This document shows positions 43,752-53,556 of a stretch of DNA of 64,000 bases, piece by piece. Positions within the stretch are counted from its first letter, which is position 1; each line of letters starts with the position of its first letter. Source of the stretch: Armatimonadota bacterium (GTDB lineage: Bacteria; Armatimonadota; UBA5829; DTJY01); NCBI GenBank assembly GCA_017993055.1, contig JAGONM010000003.1:62001-126000 (forward strand), read 5' to 3'. Under the pieces are notes generated by a model. That model saw only the letters and a program-made list of their open reading frames with translations. It was not told the origin of the DNA and ran no database searches. The position numbers and the translations under genes are program-made.

Positions 43752-46259
43752 TTGAGCGAATCCATCCGAATAGCCAGCACCGAATCGCCCGGAGCATACC
43801 GCGTGGTCCGCAGACAGTCATGTCGCACGCTCGAAATGGGCGATCTGGAGGGCAATGCAAGTATTGCGCCCGGGGAAGGCCCGGAGTTCGTGCTGCGTTT
43901 CGGCACACCCGGCGATGTGAAGCCTTCGTTGGAGGTGGCATCGTTCGACTGCGAACTGATCAGCGATGAGGATGACAACCGCCTCGCGGTCCTGCGGTTC
44001 GAATGCTCTGACCCGCGAATGGAAGTCCGCGTGCACTTCAGCGCAGGTCCGGGTTGCAGGTTGCGCAAGTGGCTGACGATTCGGAATACCGGTGATGCCC
44101 CGTTCGTCCTATTCGATGTCGTGCTGGAGAGGTTTCCGCTGTCTGGTAAGGGGTGTGCTTGGGGCGGGGGTCGTGGCTGGCCGGTCTTCGTTGGCGGCTT
44201 GGGATACTTCGCCGTCGAGCATCCGGAAGCCGAGAACCGCGTCTCTCACGGTGAGTGCATCCTTGAGTACTACCCTGCAGCTACCATCCTTCCAGGCGAC
44301 TCCTATGAGACTGAGCGCGCCATTCTGGAGTTCGCCGCGAGCGATCCGGAGGAAGCCCTTCGGCAATACACGGATGAGTTGCGGATACGTAAGCCGGACC
44401 ACTTGCTCACATACTACTGCACGCGTGGAGCGCACGAATGCGAGGGCCCGAGCGAGCTTTCGGTGGTGGAGCAGTTGAACGAAGTTGCCGCTCTCAAGTC
44501 CGATTGGCACATTCCGTTTGAGTACTTCATACTTGACTACGGGTACTGGTCAGAAGACGAGAATCCCGTCGAAACGGGGCGCTATGAGTTGGACACCGAG
44601 GCGAAGTTCCCCGGCCCCAGCTTTGACGGCATCGTGTCACGGCTGAGTGCGGAGAAGATCGGCCTCGGAATGTGGTTCGGGCTGGGATGTCCCTCAAGGG
44701 ATGGGTTTGCGGAGGACCTTGCGAGGTCCATCCTGGATCTGAACTCGAAGTACGGCCTCAAGCTCGTCAAGACCGACTACGCCGTCTGGTCCTGCGAGAA
44801 TTCGTCTCACGGGCACTTGTGCGGCAGATACGCACGGTATCAGGCCGCGCAGACGATGAAACGGGTCTTTGCCCAGATCAAGTCCGCTAGTCCGGAGATG
44901 GTAATCTACGCGACGAGCTTCTCGAGGTCGCCTTGGTGGCTCGAATACGCGGATTACGTCGTCGCCGGGAAGGAAGATCCCTCGGACATCCCAGCGCCGA
45001 CCATCCGCGACAGCCAGATACTCCATACGGATTTGGATCATCGCTTCTTCGAACTGGACGCAGGTACGTACGTCAACTTCTCTGACGCCAACTTCTGGTG
45101 CGGCAAGCAGTCGTGGCGCAAGAGCGCCGTGATGTCTGCCGCAAGAAGCAACCAACTCTTCCTGGCTGGAGACCTCACGATCCTCGATGACGACGACAAG
45201 CTCTTCCTGCAGCGGCTGGTGCAGCATCACGATGCGTACGCGCAGGCGTTCGGGCATTCGCGTCGCATTCTCGGCACTGCCGCGGAGCAGCAGATATACG
45301 GCTATTCGAATGTCAAAGACGGCAAGGGCCTGGTCGCGATCTTCAATCCGTCCTGGACAGCGGACAGCTTGGATCTGCACGCGCTGGACGTGGGCTGCAA
45401 TCCAGAGGTGCGAAACATGTGCATCGAGTTGTTCCCGAGCACCCAGGCCGGCAGTATGCTCGAGTGGGCTGGATGCAAGCTTCGGTTCGATCCCTGGGAA
45501 CTGAAGATGATCGAAGTGGCTCCGTCAGAAGAGCACTACGCGCTGTTCGAATCCCGACTGGATCACGCGGGGAAGTACCGCATGCCGATCACGCCGGTCT
45601 CGCTGCCCTCGGATGTCCCGTCTCGGGCGGTCATGGAAGCCGCAAGGATATGCTATCAGACAGGTGTCGGGTTCAGATATCGCGCTGTACTTCCCAGGGA
45701 ATGGGAGGGATACCCCATCCTCCTCGATCTGCGCGGTCTTCGAGGGGAACTGTACATCGGCAACGAACCCACCGGTCTCCACGGTGGCGGGTACGCCGTC
45801 TACTATCCCGGGACTCGCGACTACTCTCGGCTCGGCTTCGGTCGGCAGGGACGCTACTTCATTGCTCTGGACGACCCCGGTGTCGTGTCGCAGCCCGAGC
45901 CGGTCATCCGGCCGCTCGCGTATTCCAGCAGCAGCACTTGCCGGGAGGACTGGCCTCACCCCAGGGTATCGGGCATGGTGCTGGTCATCAGGTATCTGAA
46001 GACCGGCAAACCCGTGCGACCCTCGATGGATCCCGGGCTGGCACAGTGTTCTGTCTGGCTGGACGGGGTCTGGATGGACACGTGGCGCGTGCCTCCGCTC
46101 GTACCCCGCATCCGATCCGGCTATTCCTGGGCCGTATACGCCCTCGATCTTGAAGGCGACTGGGAGTGCGCGAGGGTGCTGATCCCGCATCTCCTCGATG
46201 CCGACTACGAGATCGAGTTCTTCCTGACCGACCGCATCCCGGATATCGCCGGGCAGTGA
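43752..46259 (+). CDS. GH36-like alpha-galactosidase/alpha-glycosidase
   Basis: An 835-residue cytoplasmic protein, with no signal peptide. An N-terminal beta-sandwich (1-220) is followed by a TIM barrel. The barrel has WHIPFEYFILDYGYWSEDE, LGMWFGLGCPS, and LKLVKTDYAVW where Asp342 is the expected nucleophile of clan GH-D. A C-terminal beta region contains FDPWELKMIEV. A further 180 residues after about 620 form an additional domain. The substrate may be an alpha-galactoside or another alpha-sugar. The TTG start has AGAGGT upstream. It is probably cotranscribed with the DUF6807 gene. Confidence 0.78.
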   Translation: MSESIRIASTESPGAYRVVRRQSCRTLEMGDLEGNASIAPGEGPEFVLRFGTPGDVKPSLEVASFDCELISDEDDNRLAVLRFECSDPRMEVRVHFSAGPGCRLRKWLTIRNTGDAPFVLFDVVLERFPLSGKGCAWGGGRGWPVFVGGLGYFAVEHPEAENRVSHGECILEYYPAATILPGDSYETERAILEFAASDPEEALRQYTDELRIRKPDHLLTYYCTRGAHECEGPSELSVVEQLNEVAALKSDWHIPFEYFILDYGYWSEDENPVETGRYELDTEAKFPGPSFDGIVSRLSAEKIGLGMWFGLGCPSRDGFAEDLARSILDLNSKYGLKLVKTDYAVWSCENSSHGHLCGRYARYQAAQTMKRVFAQIKSASPEMVIYATSFSRSPWWLEYADYVVAGKEDPSDIPAPTIRDSQILHTDLDHRFFELDAGTYVNFSDANFWCGKQSWRKSAVMSAARSNQLFLAGDLTILDDDDKLFLQRLVQHHDAYAQAFGHSRRILGTAAEQQIYGYSNVKDGKGLVAIFNPSWTADSLDLHALDVGCNPEVRNMCIELFPSTQAGSMLEWAGCKLRFDPWELKMIEVAPSEEHYALFESRLDHAGKYRMPITPVSLPSDVPSRAVMEAARICYQTGVGFRYRAVLPREWEGYPILLDLRGLRGELYIGNEPTGLHGGGYAVYYPGTRDYSRLGFGRQGRYFIALDDPGVVSQPEPVIRPLAYSSSSTCREDWPHPRVSGMVLVIRYLKTGKPVRPSMDPGLAQCSVWLDGVWMDTWRVPPLVPRIRSGYSWAVYALDLEGDWECARVLIPHLLDADYEIEFFLTDRIPDIAGQ

Positions 46260-46323
46260 GTTGTGCATCCGGGGCTTCTCCGAGGACGTTTCCGCAGTGT
46301 GCATCCTGTCACGCATTGACTCC

Positions 46324-46376
46324 TTGACATGGAATATATTGTGTGGTAGACTGGACCGTACCACTACAACTTGTGG
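46324..46376 (+). promoter_or_regulatory. nrdRJ promoter with two NrdR boxes
   Basis: TTGACA (46324-46329), a 17-base spacer and TAGACT (46347-46352). Box 1 (46329-46344, ATGGAATATATTGTGT) matches the NrdR-box consensus ACACWATATATWGTGT at 13 of 16 positions and fills the spacer. Box 2 (46361-46376, CCACTACAACTTGTGG) matches at 11 of 16. The boxes start 32 bases apart, about three helical turns, which is the known arrangement for NrdR repression. Confidence 0.7.
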
Positions 46377-46396
46377 TGCATTGTCGAGATTAGATC

Positions 46397-46855
46397 ATGA
46401 AATGCCCCTACTGCGGTCACAATGATGACAAGGTTCTGGACTCCCGCTCGGTGCGTGACGGGGAGGGGATAAGGCGTCGTCGGGAGTGCCTCGAGTGCGC
46501 CCGAAGGTTCACCACCTATGAGGAGATCGAGGAGATGCGTCTGATGGTGGCAAAGAGGGACCTTCGCAGAGAGCCGTTCGATCGTTCAAAGATTCTTAGA
46601 GGAATGCTCACAGCCTGCGAGAAACGTCCTGTCAGTTTGGCGCAGTTGGAGCAGGCCGTGGAGGAGATCGAGCGCGCTCTGAACAATCGGGGCGAGCGCG
46701 AAGTCAGTTCGACAGACATCGGCGAGATGGTCATCAGTAAGCTTCACGATTTGGACAAGGTCGCTTACATCAGATTCGCATCTGTCTACCGTCAGTTCGA
46801 GGATGTTACCCAGTTCAAGGAACTGGTCGAAGTTCTCGATACCGACACCGCCTAG
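46397..46855 (+). CDS. nrdR: Transcriptional repressor NrdR
   Basis: The 152-residue repressor of ribonucleotide reductase genes senses ATP/dATP through an ATP-cone. The zinc ribbon uses Cys3, Cys6, Cys31 and Cys34 (CPYC and CLEC), and the ATP-cone covers about residues 49-139 with [20 protein letters not shown]. It lies 58 bases upstream of nrdJ on the same strand and below a promoter with tandem NrdR boxes, so autoregulation together with nrdJ is expected. Confidence 0.96.
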   Translation: MKCPYCGHNDDKVLDSRSVRDGEGIRRRRECLECARRFTTYEEIEEMRLMVAKRDLRREPFDRSKILRGMLTACEKRPVSLAQLEQAVEEIERALNNRGEREVSSTDIGEMVISKLHDLDKVAYIRFASVYRQFEDVTQFKELVEVLDTDTA

Positions 46856-46913
46856 AGGTTTCTCGCTGGCAAGATGCCGGCTCATTCTTGTTGCCATGGA
46901 GGATTTCACGGAG

Positions 46914-49139
46914 ATGCTGACACAAAACGCGCTCACCGTCCTGGAGAAGCGATACCTGCAGAAGGACGAGAGGGGGAACTGCGTCGAGACGCCTGAGGGG
47001 ATGTTCCACAGGGTAGCCTGCGCCATCGCCGAGGCCGAACGCGGATACGGCAGGTCGGATTCCGAAGTGAAAGAGGTGGAGGAGCAGTTCTACCGCATGA
47101 TGTCTGGACTCGAGTTCCTGCCGAACAGCCCGACGCTCATGAACGCCGGAAGGGAACTCGGACAGCTCGCGGCTTGCTTTGTTCTGCCGATCGAAGACTC
47201 TATGGACAGCATTTTCGAGACGATCAAGCACACAGCTCTGATCCATAAGAGCGGGGGCGGCACGGGGTTCTCGTTCTCCAGACTCAGGCCCAGCGAGGAC
47301 GTGGTTCAGAGCACGAATGGGGTCTCCAGTGGGCCGATATCCTTTATGGAGGTCTTCAACTCCGCCACCGAGGCGATCAAGCAGGGAGGGACTCGCAGGG
47401 GCGCGAACATGGGTTGCCTGCGCATTGACCATCCGAACATCATTGACTTCATAACTTGCAAGAAGGACAACAATCGTCTTACCAACTTCAACATTTCCGT
47501 GCTGATCACCGAGGAGTTCATGCAGGCTGTCGAGAAGGGCGAGGACTACGACCTGATTAACCCGCGTACACGGGAGGTCGTGAAGTCGCTAGGCGCGCGG
47601 CGGGTCTTTGATACCATCGTCAATATGGCCTGGCGCAACGGCGAGCCGGGGATCATCTTCATTGATCGGATAAACCGAGACAATCCCACGCCGCATCTGG
47701 GCGAGATCGAGTGCACCAACCCGTGTGGGGAGCAGCCTCTCCTGCCCTACGAGGCGTGCAACCTCGGCTCCATCAACCTGGCCGCGATGGTTGCCGACGA
47801 GGGCGAGCCGAAGGTGGACTACATGAAGCTCGGCAGGACCGTTCGGACGGCGGTAAGGTTCCTTGACGATGTCATAGACATCAGCCGGTATCCTCTGCCG
47901 CAGATAGACGCGATGGTCCGGGGCAACAGGAAGATCGGTCTCGGCGTGATGGGCTTTGCGGACATGCTGATCAAACTCGGCACTCCGTATGATTCCGAGC
48001 AGGCGACAAACCTCGCCGAAGAGGTGATGTCGTTCATCCAGAACGAATCGCGTCAGATGTCGTGCGAACTTGCTGCCGAGCGCGGGACCTTCCCGAACTG
48101 GGAGGGCAGCGTCTATGATGTGCCCGAAGGCCTCAAGATGAGAAACGCGACTGTTACCACGATCGCGCCGACGGGGACGCTCTCGATCATCGCCGGCTGT
48201 TCCAGCGGTGTCGAGCCGCTGTTCGCGGTCTCGTACATCCGCACTGTGCTCGACGGTACGGAGATGATCGAAGCCAATCCCATGTTCAGGCAGATGGCCG
48301 AGGAGCGCGGGCTCTACAGCGAGGCGTTGATGAAGGAGATCGCCCGACACGGGTCGGTCCGCGGCCTCGATTCCGTTCCAGGCGACATGCAGAGGGCCTT
48401 TGTCACCGCTCACGATATCGCGCCGGTATGGCACATCAAGATGCAGGCGGCCTTCCAGAAGTACGTGGACAACGCGGTTTCGAAGACCGTCAACTTCCCG
48501 AACTCGGCGACGACTGAGGATGTTTCCGAGGTCTACAAGCTTGCGTTTCGGTTAGGCTGCAAGGGGGTCACGGTCTATCGCGACGGAAGCCGGGACGAGC
48601 AGGTCCTGAGTGTTGGCAGGAAGGATAGGGACGCCGCCCAGCAGGATGCTCCTGGAGTCCTCGCTCCGCGGCCTCGGCCGGTAAGGACCTACGGCGTCAC
48701 GGAGAAAGTGAAAACCGGATGCGGAAGCCTCTATGTCACGATTAACGAGGACGAGGACGGACTCTGCGAGGTCTTCGCGCGGATGGGTAAGTCAGGCGGC
48801 TGCGCTTCGTCCCAGTTAGATGCCGTGTCCAGGGTTATCTCGACCGCCCTTCGCGCGGGTGTGAAGCCGGAGGCGGTGATCAAGCAGCTTCGCGGTAACG
48901 TCTGCCCGTCCCCCGGTTGGGACAACGGCGGACGTGTGCTGTCATGCCCGGATGCTATCGGCATCGCGCTTGAGCACTATGTCCAGTTCAAGCAGACCGG
49001 TACGGCCGAGACGACGGTCTCGAAGTGGTCCAGCACTCTGGATAACCTTGTCGGCGCGTGTCCTGACTGCGGAAGCAGCGTCGAGCACGAAGGTGGCTGC
49101 ATTGTCTGCCGCTTCTGCGGTTTCTCGAAGTGCGGCTAG
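46914..49139 (+). CDS. nrdJ: Adenosylcobalamin-dependent ribonucleotide reductase
   Basis: The 741-residue class II reductase makes deoxynucleotides with a B12 radical, without oxygen. The active-site region is [22 protein letters not shown] (thiyl cysteine, Glu, Asn), with a substrate-loop [10 protein letters not shown] and a C-terminal TSCPD domain ([21 protein letters not shown]). The tail [26 protein letters not shown] holds the shuttle cysteines. I chose the ATG at 46914 because GGAGG lies ten bases upstream; the ATG at 46896 lacks a site and would add six residues. There is no N-terminal ATP-cone, so allosteric activity control may rest on NrdR. No cobalamin riboswitch is seen. Confidence 0.93.
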   Translation: MLTQNALTVLEKRYLQKDERGNCVETPEGMFHRVACAIAEAERGYGRSDSEVKEVEEQFYRMMSGLEFLPNSPTLMNAGRELGQLAACFVLPIEDSMDSIFETIKHTALIHKSGGGTGFSFSRLRPSEDVVQSTNGVSSGPISFMEVFNSATEAIKQGGTRRGANMGCLRIDHPNIIDFITCKKDNNRLTNFNISVLITEEFMQAVEKGEDYDLINPRTREVVKSLGARRVFDTIVNMAWRNGEPGIIFIDRINRDNPTPHLGEIECTNPCGEQPLLPYEACNLGSINLAAMVADEGEPKVDYMKLGRTVRTAVRFLDDVIDISRYPLPQIDAMVRGNRKIGLGVMGFADMLIKLGTPYDSEQATNLAEEVMSFIQNESRQMSCELAAERGTFPNWEGSVYDVPEGLKMRNATVTTIAPTGTLSIIAGCSSGVEPLFAVSYIRTVLDGTEMIEANPMFRQMAEERGLYSEALMKEIARHGSVRGLDSVPGDMQRAFVTAHDIAPVWHIKMQAAFQKYVDNAVSKTVNFPNSATTEDVSEVYKLAFRLGCKGVTVYRDGSRDEQVLSVGRKDRDAAQQDAPGVLAPRPRPVRTYGVTEKVKTGCGSLYVTINEDEDGLCEVFARMGKSGGCASSQLDAVSRVISTALRAGVKPEAVIKQLRGNVCPSPGWDNGGRVLSCPDAIGIALEHYVQFKQTGTAETTVSKWSSTLDNLVGACPDCGSSVEHEGGCIVCRFCGFSKCG

Positions 49140-49241
49140 TACAGTCCGCGGATTGCAGTGGAATCTCAATGACGATCCCGGTGTGACTGGCGATTTTCAG
49201 CGGAATTGACCGCATGGAGTGCCGGGGTCGAGAAATGCCGA

Positions 49242-49278
49242 TCGCCTGGGCAGACGCCGTAGGTGCGTGCCCAGGCGA
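49242..49278 (+). terminator. Long hairpin between nrdJ and the AICAR transformylase gene
   Basis: A perfect 11-bp stem (TCGCCTGGGCA with its complement) encloses a 15-base loop that can itself pair. The following TATCATTTG is only weakly T-rich, so it could be a terminator or a leader structure. Confidence 0.45.
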
Positions 49279-49335
49279 TATCATTTGCGGCCGCGCGCGA
49301 ACATCGAACGTTGAACCGATACAAGGAGGCATGAC

Positions 49336-50511
49336 ATGACAGAGCGAAGTATCCCGTTGCGGTACGGGCTGAATCCGCATCAGAAGCCGGCCAAGGTCGT
49401 GCTGTTTGACCACAGCCCGCAGATCGAGGTTCTGAGCGGGGCGCCGGGCTACATCAATATGCTCGATGCTCTCAACGGCTGGCAACTCGTGAAAGAGCTT
49501 CGAGAGGCGATAGGACTTCCGGCGGCGGCATCGTTCAAGCACGTCAGTCCGGCAGGGGCGGCGGTCGGAATCCCGCTTAGCGATGTCCTGACGAAAGCGT
49601 ACTTCGTGGAAGACATGGAGCTTTCACCTCTCGCAACGGCCTATGCGCGTGCTCGTGGGGCGGACCGCGTCTCGTCGTTCGGCGATTTCGTCTCGCTGAG
49701 TGACACATGCGACCTCTCGACTGCCCGATTGATCGCCCGCGAGGTCTCCGACGGGGTGATCGCTCCGGAATACGATACCGATGCGCTGGCGCTTCTCAAG
49801 GCGAAGCGCAAGGGCAAGTACTTGGTCATTCGGATTGATCCTGAATACCGCCGGCGCGAGATGGAGTCACGCGAGGTTCTCGGCGTCGCCCTGCAGCAGC
49901 ACGCGAACGACGTCCGTATAGGCCCCGAACTCTTCGGCAGGGTCGTGACCGCAGAGAGGGACTTGCCCGACGGCGCTATCAGGGATATGATGATCGCTCT
50001 GATCACGCTCAAGTACACGCAGTCGAACTCAGCCTGCTTCGCGCAAGACGGTCAGGCGATCGGCAACGGGGCCGGCCAGCAGTCGCGCGTCCACTGCACG
50101 CGTCTCGCTGGCGGGAAGGCCGATCTGTGGTGGCTGAGGCAGCATCCACGAGTCCTCGATCTGCAGTTCCGCGAGGGGATGAACCGCGCCGAGAAGAACA
50201 ACGCGATCGACCTCTTTCTGCTGGAGGACATCACCCCGCCGGAGGAGGCTCAGATGATGGAGAACCTGATTGGCAGCCCGAAGAGGCTTACGAAGGGCGA
50301 AAAGCGCAAGTGGCTCGACAAGCTCGCGGGAGTTTCGCTCGGCTCGGACGCATACTTTCCGTTCAGGGACAGCATTGACCGGGCCGGCAGGACAGGCGTG
50401 AAGTACATCGCGGAACCTGGCGGATCACAGCGGGATGAGGAGATCATCGCCGCCGCCGACGGGTACGGTATGGTGATGGCCTTCACCGGGCTCAGGCTCT
50501 TCCACCATTGA
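49336..50511 (+). CDS. Stand-alone AICAR transformylase (PurH transformylase domain)
   Basis: This enzyme formylates AICAR with 10-formyl-tetrahydrofolate, the penultimate purine step. The 391 residues cover only the transformylase part of PurH. The LRYGLNPHQKPA start, catalytic FKHVSPAGAA (Lys-His), SNSACFAQDGQAIGNGAGQQSRVHCTRLAG and KYIAEPGGSQRDEEI are all present. The N-terminal IMP cyclohydrolase (MGS) domain is absent, so that step must be encoded elsewhere. AAGGAGG precedes the ATG. Confidence 0.9.
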   Translation: MTERSIPLRYGLNPHQKPAKVVLFDHSPQIEVLSGAPGYINMLDALNGWQLVKELREAIGLPAAASFKHVSPAGAAVGIPLSDVLTKAYFVEDMELSPLATAYARARGADRVSSFGDFVSLSDTCDLSTARLIAREVSDGVIAPEYDTDALALLKAKRKGKYLVIRIDPEYRRREMESREVLGVALQQHANDVRIGPELFGRVVTAERDLPDGAIRDMMIALITLKYTQSNSACFAQDGQAIGNGAGQQSRVHCTRLAGGKADLWWLRQHPRVLDLQFREGMNRAEKNNAIDLFLLEDITPPEEAQMMENLIGSPKRLTKGEKRKWLDKLAGVSLGSDAYFPFRDSIDRAGRTGVKYIAEPGGSQRDEEIIAAADGYGMVMAFTGLRLFHH

Positions 50512-50537
50512 ACCGGAAGCGTTTATGACGGTATAAT
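50508..50537 (+). promoter_or_regulatory. Promoter of the EamA pair, placed for a leaderless transcript
   Basis: TTGAAC (50508-50513), an 18-base spacer and a perfect TATAAT (50532-50537). The expected transcription start is about 50544, the first base of the GTG start codon. Confidence 0.55.
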
Positions 50538-50543
50538 GCCGCG

Positions 50544-50969
50544 GTGGGATACGTCTACTCGATCGTCGCCGCGTTCGCCTTCGCGATGCTCGGCATCACA
50601 TACAAGCTCTCCGAACGCCGCAGGTGCGACCACGCGCAGGTTAACTTCTTCCTGTTGCTGTCGGCGGCGCTTATTGTGCTCGTCTGGACAGCCGCCGCGG
50701 GGATCAGAACGTTCCCCGTGAGCGCGGTCTGGCTGGGGGTGGTGGACGGCGTCTTCATCTATGCTAGCATCTTCGTCTTCCGGAAGGCGGTCGTTCTCGG
50801 CAGGATCTCGACCTCGTGGACGATCATCAATCTCGGCCTTGTGATCCCGGTGCTTGCCTCGGTGTTCCTGTGGCATGAGATTCCGTACGCAAGGCACTAT
50901 GCCGGATTCGTCTTGACGATAGTCGCAGTCGCGCTCCTCGGGATCGACGCCGGGAGGTCGGGGGAATGA
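50544..50969 (+). CDS. Half-size EamA/DMT-type membrane transporter, first subunit
   Basis: A 141-residue protein with four hydrophobic segments (starting near residues 4, 36, 64 and 118) and EamA-like features such as the GRISTSWTIINLGLVIPVLASVFLWHEIP segment. Full DMT exporters have ten helices in two EamA repeats; this is a single short repeat. The GTG start has no Shine-Dalgarno and the stop overlaps the next ATG (ATGA). The substrate is unknown. Confidence 0.75.
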   Translation: MGYVYSIVAAFAFAMLGITYKLSERRRCDHAQVNFFLLLSAALIVLVWTAAAGIRTFPVSAVWLGVVDGVFIYASIFVFRKAVVLGRISTSWTIINLGLVIPVLASVFLWHEIPYARHYAGFVLTIVAVALLGIDAGRSGE

Positions 50970-51379
50970 TCTACCGACGGCTCATATCCGCGGCGTTCGT
51001 CTTCAACGGGCTGACGATGGTATGCACCCAGGCGGTGGGCAAGGTCGGCCTGCGCGAGTTCATTCCGATCGTGCTCTTCTTTGTCTATGCGGTTGCCGGC
51101 CTGATGGCGCTGGTACACATGTACCAGGAGCGCAAGCCTATCGAGGCGAAGAGTGTTGTGATCGGCGCGCTCGGGGGGATCGGTACGGCGGTCGGACTGA
51201 GTGCGAACATGGCGGCGGCGGCTGTGCTGCCGGGCTACATAGCGTTTCCGATCATCAATGGGGGCACGCTGCTGATGGTCGCGCTGGTCGGGAAGGTCGT
51301 GTTCAGGGAGCGAATCGGTCCCTATGGAATCGCCGGGATCATCGCCGGTGCGTGTGCGATTGGGTTGCTTAGCGCCTAG
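50966..51379 (+). CDS. Half-size EamA/DMT-type membrane transporter, second subunit
   Basis: The 137-residue protein has four hydrophobic segments. GTAVGLSANMAAAAVLPGYIAFPIINGGTLLMVALVGKVVFRERIGPYGIAG is an EamA-type second half, with the VFRERI loop typical of the repeat end. The four-base overlap with the preceding half and the related architecture suggest a heterodimeric small multidrug or metabolite transporter of the EmrE/EamA superfamily. Confidence 0.75.
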   Translation: MIYRRLISAAFVFNGLTMVCTQAVGKVGLREFIPIVLFFVYAVAGLMALVHMYQERKPIEAKSVVIGALGGIGTAVGLSANMAAAAVLPGYIAFPIINGGTLLMVALVGKVVFRERIGPYGIAGIIAGACAIGLLSA

Positions 51380-51389
51380 GAGGTCAGAT

Positions 51390-52445
51390 GTGTTCCGAGC
51401 CATGATACCTATGCTCTGCATCGCAGTGATGCCGGCGTGTTTCGCCGAGGGACAGGCTCCAAAGCCTGCGTGCTTCACGGTGTCGGACACCGACGGGCTG
51501 CTGGCGGCGATCTCCAGGATTCCGCCTGAGGGGGATGCGACGATCACTCTGCTGCCGGGGACGTATACGATCAAGGACACGATCCTGATCAAGCAGAAGA
51601 GCCGGGTCTGCCTGATCGGGAGTGGCTGGAATACGAAGATCGTCAAGCAGGGCGACGGAGACGCGATCGTCTTCGAGGGCTCGTGCTGGATGTGCTGGGT
51701 GCGCAACCTCGACATCACGGGTGACAGCAAGGCCTCCAAGGGCTCAGGGATCGTCTTCCGCAGGGGCGAGTGGTCGGGCATCAACATGATTGACTACTGC
51801 CACATCGACATGTTCCCCGAAAGCGGCATCCGTTTCGAGGGCGATGTGAGAACGCCGTTTTCCTCGAACAGTGTGAGCAACTGCTGGCTGACCAACAATC
51901 TCGGTGATCAGCTCTACAGCCGCGCGAACAACGATTTCTACATCACCGGCAACCAGTTCGGCCGGGGCGGTGAACGGACGCCCCGCACGGGATGCCTGCT
52001 CGATCACTCGTCGGCGGGGAGCTACACTCTCAACTACCACTGGGGGAACACGGTGGCCCTCCGCATGGTCGGAGTGAACTTCAACCGCGTCGAGAACAAT
52101 CGCTTCGAGCAGAGCTACGAGAGCGGCATAGTGGTCGGTGATCCCAAAGGCGGTGACCCGAGCCAGCTCAACATCATCACCGGCAACACGATCCATACGA
52201 ACTCCGAGCACAACAGCGGCAAGTTCCCGGCGGTGATCGCGTACGATGCGGTTGACACGACCTTCTGCCAGAACCAGATCTTCAGTTGGGACTCGAACTC
52301 GGTCAGGCACACGGTCGGCCTGGTGCTCGACAAGGGTTGCCGTAACTGGGTCGTGAAGGACAACATCTTCCGCCACCACAGTGAGAAGGCGCTCCGATAC
52401 GACACGAAGGCCGGCCACGTGGTGAAGGACAATATGGGATCATAG
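51390..52445 (+). CDS. Secreted right-handed parallel beta-helix protein
   Basis: The 351-residue protein has a signal peptide (MIPMLCIAVMPACFA) and a long beta-helix of Pbh1-type coils rich in N/G turns, for example NSVSNCWLTNNLGDQLYS, FNRVENNRFEQSYESGIVVG and NIITGNTIHTNS. The opening LLAAISRIPPEGDATITLLPGTYTIKDTI is the usual cap of such helices in pectate lyase-like enzymes. No catalytic Asp cluster can be assigned. GTG start at 51390 with AGGAGGT; the ATG at 51402 is an alternative. It may bind or cleave polysaccharide. Confidence 0.78.
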   Translation: MFRAMIPMLCIAVMPACFAEGQAPKPACFTVSDTDGLLAAISRIPPEGDATITLLPGTYTIKDTILIKQKSRVCLIGSGWNTKIVKQGDGDAIVFEGSCWMCWVRNLDITGDSKASKGSGIVFRRGEWSGINMIDYCHIDMFPESGIRFEGDVRTPFSSNSVSNCWLTNNLGDQLYSRANNDFYITGNQFGRGGERTPRTGCLLDHSSAGSYTLNYHWGNTVALRMVGVNFNRVENNRFEQSYESGIVVGDPKGGDPSQLNIITGNTIHTNSEHNSGKFPAVIAYDAVDTTFCQNQIFSWDSNSVRHTVGLVLDKGCRNWVVKDNIFRHHSEKALRYDTKAGHVVKDNMGS

Positions 52446-52453
52446 GCCGTGAG

Positions 52454-53536
52454 ATGAGAACCGGTACTGCCAGTCTGCCGCTGCACGGAGGACAGGCGCC
52501 GTCGTGGCTCTTCCAGCGCATGACGAGGCTCGGGCGCGAGATCGTCTCCCTCACGGTCATGGAGTTCGGCACGGAGGCGGTCCTCCGCAAGCTCTCCGAC
52601 CCGTATTGGTTCCAGGCGCTGGGATGCGTTCTCGGCTTCGACTGGCACAGTTCCGGTGTGACCACCACCGTATGCGGCGCGATCAAGGAGGGGATCAAGG
52701 GGATGGAGGGCGACCTCGGCCTCTTCGTCGCCGGCGGAAAGGGCAAGGTGTCCCGCAAGACGCCCGACGAGATACGCATCCACGCCGAGAAGCACTCCAT
52801 CGCCGTCGAGCCGGACAAGCTCGTCTATGCGAGCAGGATGTCCGCCAAGGTTGACAACACAGCAGTTCAGGACGGCTATCAGCTCTATCACCACGTCTTT
52901 CTCTTCGACAAGAACGGCAAGTGGGCGGTCATCCAGCAGGGGATGAACGATACTAACGGATGGGCTCGGCGGTATCATTGGCTCTCGACCGGCGTGGAGG
53001 ATTTCGTGAACGAGCCCCATGCGGCGGTGTGTTCCGACAATCGGGGGCAACTCATGCTGAACATGGTCGCGGGCGAGGCGGCTGAGTCGCGCCGGACGAC
53101 TGCCCTCCTCGCGTCTGAGAAGCCGGAGAAGCTCGGGCACGAGATCGAGCGGATGCAGGCGTTGAGCATGCCGAAGCATCACGAGGTCCTGATCGCCGAT
53201 CTCAACCCGAAGTCGCTCAGTCGCATCCTGCTCAAGGCATATGAAGTCAAGCCCCAGAGCTTCAAGGAGCTTCTCGAGATTCAGGGAGTCGGCGCGAAGT
53301 CTGTCCGTGCGCTGGCGATGATCGCGGATCTGGTGTATGGTGTCCCGGCCTCGACCCGCGACCCGGCGAAGTATAGTTTCGCGCATGGGGGTAAGGATGG
53401 CTTCCCGTATCCGGTGGACAAGCCGAACTACGACCGCTCGATCTCGGTCGTCAAGCAGGCTGTCGAGCGCGCGAAGGTCGGCGACCGGGAGAAGCTGGAC
53501 GCCCTCCAGAGACTGAGCAGGTTCTACGAGCTCTGA
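52454..53536 (+). CDS. DUF763 family protein
   Basis: A 360-residue protein that begins MRTGTASLPLHGGQAPSWLFQRM, the DUF763 signature, with FDWHSSGVTTTVCGA and GWARRYHWLS later. Near residue 275 LLEIQGVGAKSVRALAMIADLVYG is a helix-hairpin-helix-like stretch, suggesting contact with DNA. The family is widespread in archaea and thermophiles without an assigned function. Twenty bases downstream lies a radical SAM gene of the photolyase-like class. A start without a clear ribosome site sits nine bases after the beta-helix gene. Confidence 0.8.
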   Translation: MRTGTASLPLHGGQAPSWLFQRMTRLGREIVSLTVMEFGTEAVLRKLSDPYWFQALGCVLGFDWHSSGVTTTVCGAIKEGIKGMEGDLGLFVAGGKGKVSRKTPDEIRIHAEKHSIAVEPDKLVYASRMSAKVDNTAVQDGYQLYHHVFLFDKNGKWAVIQQGMNDTNGWARRYHWLSTGVEDFVNEPHAAVCSDNRGQLMLNMVAGEAAESRRTTALLASEKPEKLGHEIERMQALSMPKHHEVLIADLNPKSLSRILLKAYEVKPQSFKELLEIQGVGAKSVRALAMIADLVYGVPASTRDPAKYSFAHGGKDGFPYPVDKPNYDRSISVVKQAVERAKVGDREKLDALQRLSRFYEL

Positions 53537-53556
53537 TTTCCTGCTACAATGTCCGC

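Noticed and set aside
46856-46913. A cobalamin riboswitch for the B12-dependent reductase.
   Set aside because: The gap is under 60 bases and the region upstream of nrdR is explained by NrdR boxes; no B12-box is visible.
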